A stretch of 64,000 nt of DNA from Blautia luti (GTDB taxonomy: Bacteria > Bacillota > Clostridia > Lachnospirales > Lachnospiraceae). Below the pieces are notes generated by a model, which made no database searches, was not told where the DNA came from, and saw only the letters and a program-made list of their open reading frames with translations. Shown here piece after piece: positions 8,619-14,061 of the stretch. The stretch lies in the NCBI RefSeq assembly GCF_013304735.1, contig NZ_JAAITI010000002.1, forward strand, positions 124,001 to 188,000, read 5' to 3'. Each line of letters opens with the position of its first letter. Position 1 is the first letter of the stretch. A program made the position numbers and the translations under genes.

Positions 8619-9198
8619 CCATTCCTCCCCTTTCTGCATTTCCAGATATCGGATTATCAAAATATCTCCATGCACTTTTAAAATCCTCAAATCCTTCTGC
8701 CTGTACAGATTCTTCGTATATATTGATTGCAAAATCTGAAAGACTATTTTTATATGTATCATCAATTTTTGCTGAATCAATCCGAAAACCTGTACATAAG
8801 GGCGTCGTCTTTTCTCCTTCCGCAACCACATTACGGTAGTAATAATAGCCATCCTCATTGCTGTACACCCAGTTTACTGTATCCATTCCCAGAATTTCTA
8901 CTCCTCTTCCTATATCATCATCAGAGTAGGAAACCATCATCCTTACATAACAGTCTGCGTTAAATCCTTTTTCACTGCTGGAAAAATTTCCTGTCCAGAT
9001 TTCTTTTCTGTAAGATGGATTATTCTCCATTGGTGTGGGGGTAGGGTCCGGAAAATTTTCTTCAATTTCTGTTGTCACAGTTCCCACAGCAACTTCATTT
9101 ATCCTATTATCGGAATCCGAAAAATATGCCGCTGTCCCTGCTGCACAGATAGTTCCGGCTATAAAAAGAAACAGCACCGGATTTTTCAGCTTTCTCAT
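8602..9198 (-). CDS. Small secreted TasA/camelysin-like protein (second subunit)
   Basis: A 198-residue protein. The N-terminus (NPVLFLFIAGTICAAGTAAYFSD) is a SipW-dependent signal peptide: hydrophobic core followed by TAAYFSDSD and then N-x(5)-G-T-V. The mature part is a single beta-rich domain with a Pro-rich linker (FPDPTPTPMENNP) after it begins, and aromatic stretches such as DGYYYYRN. It resembles camelysin/TasA-type matrix or fibre subunits in layout rather than by a specific catalytic motif. ATG at 9198 overlaps the upstream stop as ATGA, and its own 3' end contains the Shine-Dalgarno of the next gene, so translation is likely coupled. It has no anchor of its own. Confidence 0.75.
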   Translation of the reverse strand: MRKLKNPVLFLFIAGTICAAGTAAYFSDSDNRINEVAVGTVTTEIEENFPDPTPTPMENNPSYRKEIWTGNFSSSEKGFNADCYVRMMVSYSDDDIGRGVEILGMDTVNWVYSNEDGYYYYRNVVAEGEKTTPLCTGFRIDSAKIDDTYKNSLSDFAINIYEESVQAEGFEDFKSAWRYFDNPISGNAERGGMVEKSS

Positions 9199-9842
9199 TT
9201 AGTGACACCACCAGCCTGTCCTTTGTTCTGATTTACATATTTCTGATAAGCAGCTTTGGCCTGTTCCAGAACAGTTGTACTGCCGTCTCCTGTATTGGTA
9301 GCCTGAATTGCATAGGCTCTTACAGGCATATCCAACTGCTGCATATCCAGCTGCCCTTCAATAATATTGGCAAATGTTACAGTGTCAAACAGTGTTGTTG
9401 TTTTTTCCCCGGGATTCAGAATATGATTATAGGCATATGTATACACCATATTCTGTCCGATTTCTTTTCTCTCCATCTGTGTCCAGTCACTGTTCTTGGA
9501 ATAACTGAACAACTCCGTTTTTTCCAGATTATTTCTGGTTCCATCTGCGGCTGCGGTAATGATTTCTCTCACAGGAACAGATACTTCCAGGTATACAAAA
9601 GCTTCATTTACTCCTTTGTTTTCCACATAAGGATCTTTTTTGATTACCTGAGTAGGTACAATCTTGGTGTTTTCTTCCGGTTTCCATCCAGGTTCTTCCA
9701 AAGCAATATCTACTTTTCCTACGGTAAAACTGTTGGTAGCAGTTTCAAAATCTGTAAGATAAGCCGCAGTTCCTCCTGCTGCCAGTGCTGCGATCATTGC
9801 TCCAAGTGCGATTCCTTTTACCATTTTTTTATTTTTCATCAT
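9195..9842 (-). CDS. Small secreted TasA/camelysin-like protein (first subunit)
   Basis: A 215-residue protein with a textbook SipW-type signal: GIALGAMIAALAAGGTAAYL followed by TDFETATNSFTVG and KVDIALEEPGW. Families with this layout (TasA, camelysin) are processed by SipW and can assemble extracellular fibres or carry protease-like activity; no catalytic residues are evident here. The mature domain is beta-rich with conserved-looking NKGVNEAFVYLEVSVPV and LNPGEKTTTLFDTV segments, and ends in a Gln/Gly-rich tail without an anchor. The ATG at 9842 follows GGAGGATTAAATT, which lies inside the end of the peptidase gene; the two genes overlap by 14 bp, so the peptidase and its probable substrate are made together. 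Confidence 0.82.
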   Translation of the reverse strand: MMKNKKMVKGIALGAMIAALAAGGTAAYLTDFETATNSFTVGKVDIALEEPGWKPEENTKIVPTQVIKKDPYVENKGVNEAFVYLEVSVPVREIITAAADGTRNNLEKTELFSYSKNSDWTQMERKEIGQNMVYTYAYNHILNPGEKTTTLFDTVTFANIIEGQLDMQQLDMPVRAYAIQATNTGDGSTTVLEQAKAAYQKYVNQNKGQAGGVTK

Positions 9843-10329
9843 AATTTAATCCTCCAGATATTTCTTTTTTAATTTTTTTAGGGGTATATGCCAGATCAGA
9901 GATCACTGACAGACCTGCCGCAATACATACGGCAGCAAACGGAATCCGGGCTTTCAGAAAATAAAGTACATAGCCCAGATAAGGCAGGCAAAAGACTACC
10001 CGCCCGATAATCTGCGACTCTTCCACAGGGACAGGGTCCGCAGTTTTGTTCGCATCACCTTTTGTGATCCAGGTACCGTTTTGTTTCTTTACCACTCTGT
10101 GCGTGATAACGGTATCCCTGTTGCGAAACGTAATAATATCTCCTTTTTCAGGAGATAACTTCTCCACCTTTGTGAAAACAACAGCTCCTGTTTGGATTTC
10201 CGGCTCCATGGAACCGGAATAGACCACATATGGCCGAATTCCAAAAAGACCTGGAAAGAGAAGAATGAATGCAGTCACAAACATTATTCCCAGAGCCGTG
10301 TTAAAAATACAGCGAAAAAATTTTTTCAT
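9829..10329 (-). CDS. sipW: Signal peptidase I, SipW/ER type
   Basis: A membrane-bound signal peptidase of the SipW (archaeal/ER-like) class: an N-terminal transmembrane helix, the serine motif SGSMEPEI, and ITHRVV in which the general base is His rather than the Lys of ordinary bacterial enzymes. A second hydrophobic segment lies near the C-terminus (YLGYVLYF to AAVCIAAGLS). SipW-type enzymes cleave the special signals of TasA-like proteins, three of which follow directly, so those are its probable substrates. I choose ATG 10329 (166 residues, after GGAAG); an in-frame ATG at 10419, also with a good Shine-Dalgarno, would add 30 residues (see findings). The gene heads the operon behind the promoter at 10564-10592. 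Confidence 0.9.
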   Translation of the reverse strand: MKKFFRCIFNTALGIMFVTAFILLFPGLFGIRPYVVYSGSMEPEIQTGAVVFTKVEKLSPEKGDIITFRNRDTVITHRVVKKQNGTWITKGDANKTADPVPVEESQIIGRVVFCLPYLGYVLYFLKARIPFAAVCIAAGLSVISDLAYTPKKIKKEISGGLNYDEK

Positions 10330-10556
10330 GATAATGACTTCCATTTTTACGGAAAAAGAGTATCTTGATTTCTGCCCGTCTCCAAATGGTGGCGATCTGC
10401 TCCCAACATAGCAGTACATAAAAAATCCTCTTTCTTTTTCAAATACAGATAATAAATGGTTACTTAATAATAAATCAGGAATTTTATGGAACGGAACCGT
10501 TCCGGAATGTCCGCCTGGTAAAGACGGTATAGAAAATTTAAAAGATCTTTTTCAGA
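10330..10556 (-). other. Long leader of the sipW operon
   Basis: From the predicted start point near 10556 to the sipW ATG there are about 227 nt without a separate gene. The leader holds a perfect 6-bp hairpin (GGAACG at 10488-10493 with CGTTCC at 10498-10503) and, further on, AAAGAGGA followed by an ATG at 10419 that is in frame with sipW. I do not recognise a known riboswitch class. It may be a regulatory leader or simply the coding start of a longer SipW. Confidence 0.4.
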
Positions 10557-10563
10557 TGTTGTC

Positions 10564-10592
10564 ATTATAAAACTTGTTTCAGGAGAAGTCAA
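10564..10592 (-). promoter_or_regulatory. Sigma-A promoter of the sipW operon
   Basis: The complement shows TTGACT (10587-10592), a 17-bp spacer and a perfect TATAAT (10564-10569). It is the only strong promoter upstream of sipW. Confidence 0.82.
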
Positions 10593-10624
10593 TGAAATTC
10601 GTCCGACAGAATTCGACATTCCCC

Positions 10625-10664
10625 AAATCCGCCGCAAACTGTGAGATCTGTTTGCGGCGGATTT
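10625..10664. terminator. Strong perfect hairpin between the M14-like gene and the sipW promoter
   Basis: A 15-bp perfect inverted repeat (10625-10639 with 10650-10664, core AAATCCGCCGCAAAC) encloses a 10-nt loop. It lies directly after the stop of the M14-like gene at 10667. The U-run is weak on the minus strand (ATTT then GGGG), so it may terminate poorly or act mainly as a 3' end stabiliser. Confidence 0.6.
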
Positions 10665-10666
10665 CT

Positions 10667-11545
10667 TTATTGTGTAAGAGAATAAATATATTCTAATGGA
10701 AGCAGCATCAGTTCCTGTATTTCCATTTTCTCCTCTTCCCGGTTTTTCCCTGTAACAGGAATTTCGATCCGGAATGCCGGCTGATGAATAATCTCTCCAT
10801 AAAACTGTTCCGGTCTTCCAGTACTTCTTTTTTCATTCTCTGTATGAAACCGCTCCAATTTTCCATCTGTGCATTTCTTCAAATGTCTGGCAAGACGATG
10901 ACATCGTGGTCCTGTGGAAAATTTCTGGTCCTGTCGATAATACACAATTTTTTTCCCTGATCCGCAAAAAACAAGCAGCCCTCTGCCTCCATATTCCTGA
11001 AAAATCCTTATCAAAGCTCTGGTTTCATTTTCACTTGCCGGCTGCTGATGAATCTTTTTTCTGCTGCTGAAACTGGTTGGGAAATTTAAAACCGGATTCA
11101 TTCCTCTTGCATTGCACACAAACTCATCACATGGAATATCCTGCATTTTTAACATTTGACGGAAAATTGGATTCCGCACAGCACCATATCCTCTGCGACA
11201 GATTTCATAACCATCCGGATTTACTACCGGAATGATACATAACCTTGTCGTATCCAGAAGTTTTTTTACTTCATAAAACTCCTTTACCATCCAACCACAT
11301 TCGTAATTCCTGCAAAGTTCCATTGTCACCTCTGTTAGCCTGTCCGACATCATCCAATCTACACCCGAAAAACCGGCCACACAAAAAATGCAGGTATCTC
11401 CTGTTCCTATTTCCAGCATGGGAATCATTCTGTCGTCATGGCTTTTTCCAATTACACGAAATTGTGTAAAAGTTTTATATCGCTGTGACAATTCCCATAG
11501 CTGATAATAAATGCTCTCGTAGGTTTTCTCCTGTATCATATCCAT
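10667..11545 (-). CDS. M14 zinc carboxypeptidase-like protein, apparently lacking zinc ligands
   Basis: The 292-residue protein keeps the M14 layout: GFSGVDWMM where active members have H-x-x-E (HxREW), NPDGYEICRRG, then NARGMNPVLNFP matching N-S-R-G-x-D-L-N-R-N-F-P, and a C-terminal RIEIPVTG that retains the catalytic Glu. The first zinc His is Ser and the second ligand Glu is Asp, and FCGSG replaces the F-H-S-x-G third ligand His. So the metal site looks lost and the protein is probably a binding protein or an altered enzyme. Relatives cleave gamma-D-Glu-mDAP bonds in cell-wall peptides. No signal peptide is seen. ATG 11545 follows GGAGGAAAGAAA. Confidence 0.72.
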   Translation of the reverse strand: MDMIQEKTYESIYYQLWELSQRYKTFTQFRVIGKSHDDRMIPMLEIGTGDTCIFCVAGFSGVDWMMSDRLTEVTMELCRNYECGWMVKEFYEVKKLLDTTRLCIIPVVNPDGYEICRRGYGAVRNPIFRQMLKMQDIPCDEFVCNARGMNPVLNFPTSFSSRKKIHQQPASENETRALIRIFQEYGGRGLLVFCGSGKKIVYYRQDQKFSTGPRCHRLARHLKKCTDGKLERFHTENEKRSTGRPEQFYGEIIHQPAFRIEIPVTGKNREEEKMEIQELMLLPLEYIYSLTQ

Positions 11546-11640
11546 TTTCTTTCCTCCGATCCATAAAGCCGCAGTTGGATATTTTTTCTTTTTTCCATTT
11601 CCGTACTGCCATTCTATTATCTATGTATGCGGAAACACAT

Positions 11641-11668
11641 AAAAAAAGAACCGGCTCAGCACCGATTC
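11641..11668 (-). terminator. Intrinsic terminator overlapping the stop of the NEAT-like gene
   Basis: On the complement, GAATCGG (11662-11668) pairs with CCGGTTC (11648-11654) around a 7-nt loop that contains the TGA stop, followed by seven T (11641-11647). Confidence 0.75.
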
Positions 11669-12195
11669 CTTTTATTTACGAAATAATTCAATATTCCTCC
11701 ACCGACAATAATTATCAATGCAACTGCAACCACTCTTTTTGCAGCTTCCTGGGGCAGCTGTCCTTTTGATCCGATGGAATCTTCATAAAAAGTCAGCGTA
11801 TAATTAATCTCATGAGGTGCTCCCATCGCCAGCGTATCCGCAATTACTTCCATTTTATCATCCAGCACCGTGATCGGTACTGTAAAAACAGAATTTCTGC
11901 CTTCTTCGCTTTCATTGAGAAATTTCTCACCATCTACAATCATATAATCATAATTGGAACTGCTCCACTGAAGCTCTGCATACATTCTGCCATCTTTCAC
12001 CAGCATCAGTGTCGGTGAAGAGACACTGGCTTTACCACTTCCGCCTTCCAGATCTACCTGTATGGAATATTCTCCATTCGTAAGATCTGTTTTCACTCCG
12101 CTTATCCCTTCTGCCGCCAGTATCTGTGCCGGACATAACAGCATCACCGCCAGCATCACAAGCGTCAGCATTCTTATTCCTGTTCTGTATTTCAT
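11656..12195 (-). CDS. Membrane-anchored secreted protein, possibly NEAT-like
   Basis: A 179-residue protein: signal peptide (TLVMLAVMLLCPAQILAAEG), one beta-rich domain of about 120 residues, a C-terminal transmembrane helix (VVAVALIIIVGGGILNYF) and a short basic tail NKRNRC. The domain pattern (NGEYSIQVDLEGGSGKASV, DGRMYAELQWSSSNYDYMIV, NYTLTFYEDS) recalls NEAT heme-binding domains, and the one-domain-plus-anchor layout recalls streptococcal Shp. The resemblance is only visual and the tyrosine spacing is not the classic YxxxY, so heme binding is unproven. It is transcribed away from the ABC transporter genes at 12344, with 148 bp between the starts. Confidence 0.5.
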   Translation of the reverse strand: MKYRTGIRMLTLVMLAVMLLCPAQILAAEGISGVKTDLTNGEYSIQVDLEGGSGKASVSSPTLMLVKDGRMYAELQWSSSNYDYMIVDGEKFLNESEEGRNSVFTVPITVLDDKMEVIADTLAMGAPHEINYTLTFYEDSIGSKGQLPQEAAKRVVAVALIIIVGGGILNYFVNKRNRC

Positions 12196-12274
12196 CTCTC
12201 ATTCCATCTCCCATAAGTCATTTTGTACAACTATATCACACCGGCTGTTTTCTGTAAAGAACCCACCAGGGTTG

Positions 12275-12303
12275 TTGAAATATCCTTTTCTTTCAAGTAT
12301 AAT
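12275..12303 (+). promoter_or_regulatory. Sigma-A promoter of the ABC transporter operon
   Basis: TTGAAA (12275-12280), a 17-bp spacer and a perfect TATAAT (12298-12303) lie about 40 bp before the ATG at 12344. Confidence 0.8.
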
Positions 12304-12343
12304 AGAGAGAAATTTGTATACAAACGAAAGGAAATGAACAGAG

Positions 12344-13186
12344 ATGATCGAAACCAAAAATCTCACCAAAAAATTCGACAATTTCACTGCTGTGGATTCT
12401 CTGAATCTTCGTATAGAAACCGGCGAATTTTTTGGACTTCTGGGCCCCAACGGTGCAGGAAAAACCACTACGATCAGTCTGCTTTCCACTTTGCTTCTGC
12501 CCACGGAAGGAGAAATCCAGATTGACGGGCAGACACTTGGACGCAACCGACCGGATCTGAAACGCAAAATCAGTGTCATCACGCAGGAGTATTCCATGCG
12601 TCAGGACATGAACATGGATGAAATTATGGAATATCAGGGCCGTCTGTATTTTATGCCCCGGAAGGAAATCAAGGCAAAAACCGAGGAACTTCTTGATTTC
12701 TGCGGGCTTCTTCCTTTCCGGAAACGAACGGTGCGTAAACTTTCCGGTGGTATGAAACGTAAACTTATGGTATGCCGCGCACTTCTCACCAGCCCGGAAA
12801 TTCTTCTTCTTGATGAACCGACTGCAGGAATGGATGCCCTTTCCAGACGACAGATGTGGAATCTTCTTCGTCAGCTTAACGGGAAAAATCTCACAATCCT
12901 TCTTACTACCCACTATATGGAGGAAGCCCAGTCTCTCTGCAACCGGGTTGCTCTTATGGACCATGGCAAACTGGAAGAAATTAATACTCCATCCGGTCTG
13001 ATCGAAAGTCTTGGAAAATATACCGTTGATCAGGAAACTTCTTCGGGAGCCAAAAGCCATTATTTCCATAGCAGAGAAGAAGCTATTACATTCCTGTCCG
13101 CTCTGGACGGACAGTGCACACTTCGCGAAACAACTCTGGAAGATGTTTTTGTGGAACGGGCAGGCAGACATCTGATGCAACGATAA
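12344..13186 (+). CDS. ABC transporter ATP-binding protein (DrrA/NodI type)
   Basis: A 280-residue nucleotide-binding subunit with Walker A GPNGAGKTTT near residue 37, Q-loop ITQEYS, signature LSGGMKRKL, Walker B ILLLDEPTAGMD and the H-loop TTHYMEEA. The C-terminal 60 residues form the extra domain typical of ABC-2 type exporters (TLEDVFVERAGR), as in DrrA, NodI and similar drug or polysaccharide exporters. The cargo is not evident. It is followed 41 bp later by its permease in the same direction. The start is the ATG at 12344, shortly after AAAGGAAATGAACAGAG. Confidence 0.9.
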   Translation: MIETKNLTKKFDNFTAVDSLNLRIETGEFFGLLGPNGAGKTTTISLLSTLLLPTEGEIQIDGQTLGRNRPDLKRKISVITQEYSMRQDMNMDEIMEYQGRLYFMPRKEIKAKTEELLDFCGLLPFRKRTVRKLSGGMKRKLMVCRALLTSPEILLLDEPTAGMDALSRRQMWNLLRQLNGKNLTILLTTHYMEEAQSLCNRVALMDHGKLEEINTPSGLIESLGKYTVDQETSSGAKSHYFHSREEAITFLSALDGQCTLRETTLEDVFVERAGRHLMQR

Positions 13187-13227
13187 CATACTTATATACA
13201 ATTTAATAGAATGGACGATGAATTATC

Positions 13228-13959
13228 ATGGGTATACTTACTATTTTATGGGAAAAATGGGTCGAATTTCGAAGAGATTTCTATAAGATCACACTGGCTG
13301 CCATGATTGCACCTCTGATGTATCTTATTGTCTTTGGGATGGGAATTCAGACTTCTTCGCACGGAGAACCTTATCTGAACTTTCTGATCCCCGGTGTGGT
13401 TTCACTGACTACCATGAACGGAAGTTTCAATGCAATTGCACAGAATCTGAATGTGCAACGTCTGTATGAAAAAGCCTTTGATCAGGTTATGATCTCACCT
13501 ACACCTCTCTGGCAGTTTATTGCCGGACAGATTATCGGCGGCAGCCTTCGTGGACTTTATGCAGGTGGCATTATTCTTCTTCTGACTATGCCTATCGGAA
13601 CAGGCCTTGTATTTAACGGATGGTCTTTTCTGGTAATGTTCCTGAATGGAGCTGTCTTTTCCGCTATTGGAGTGGTCGTTTCCTTCCTTGCAAAAAACCA
13701 TGCTGATGTACCACGTTTTTCCAACTATATCATTATGCCAATGGCATTTTTATGTAATACTTTCTTTTCTACGGAAAAGATTCCGGGAATTCTTGGAAAC
13801 TTTGTGGCAGCACTTCCCCTGTCACAGACCAGCCATTTAATCCGGACTATCGCTTCCGGAGGAGCCGTCAATTACCTCAGTATTCTGATACTGTTTGTTT
13901 ATCTTGCTGCTTTCAGTGTGGCAGCATCCTGGTTTATCTATAAGAAAAAAAATCTGTAA
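13228..13959 (+). CDS. ABC-2 type transporter permease
   Basis: A 243-residue integral membrane protein with about six hydrophobic helices (for example ITLAAMIAPLMYLIVFGMGI, GLYAGGIILLLTM, LSILILFVYLAAFSVAASW). The central PTPLWQFIAGQIIGGSLRGL and the late LPLSQTSHLIR segments match the ABC-2 family (NodJ/DrrB-like). With the preceding ATPase it should form a half-size exporter acting as a dimer in the cytoplasmic membrane. The substrate is unknown. The gene ends just before a strong bidirectional terminator shared with the convergent surface-protein gene. Confidence 0.88.
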   Translation: MGILTILWEKWVEFRRDFYKITLAAMIAPLMYLIVFGMGIQTSSHGEPYLNFLIPGVVSLTTMNGSFNAIAQNLNVQRLYEKAFDQVMISPTPLWQFIAGQIIGGSLRGLYAGGIILLLTMPIGTGLVFNGWSFLVMFLNGAVFSAIGVVVSFLAKNHADVPRFSNYIIMPMAFLCNTFFSTEKIPGILGNFVAALPLSQTSHLIRTIASGGAVNYLSILILFVYLAAFSVAASWFIYKKKNL

Positions 13960-13982
13960 AAAACATTTGCATTCATTTCATA

Positions 13983-14030
13983 AAAAATCACCGGTTTCCC
14001 TGAAATACAAGAAACCGGTGATTTTCTTTT
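13983..14030. terminator. Bidirectional terminator between convergent genes
   Basis: AAAATCACCGGTTTC (13984-13998) pairs perfectly with GAAACCGGTGATTTT (14011-14025) around a 12-nt loop, with A- and T-runs on the two sides. It serves the ABC permease gene and the convergent surface-protein gene. Confidence 0.85.
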
Positions 14031-14061
14031 ATCTTTTTATGCTATTCTGGCTATTGTGCAA

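Noticed and set aside
8619-8858. N-terminal extension of the anchored TasA-like protein to 8858
   Set aside because: It is rich in basic and irregular residues and lies wholly inside the previous gene; the TTG at 8618 with AGGGGAGG gives a proper signal peptide.
10592-10696. A 34-codon plus-strand reading frame (MKFVRQNSTF...) with AGGAGA before it
   Set aside because: It spans the sipW promoter and the perfect hairpin, and enters the M14-like gene on the other strand. The apparent Shine-Dalgarno is the complement of the promoter spacer, so it is probably accidental.
12293-13201. A 302-codon minus-strand reading frame antisense to the ABC ATPase gene
   Set aside because: Its translation has no domain, and the plus-strand frame has all ABC motifs, so it is a shadow.
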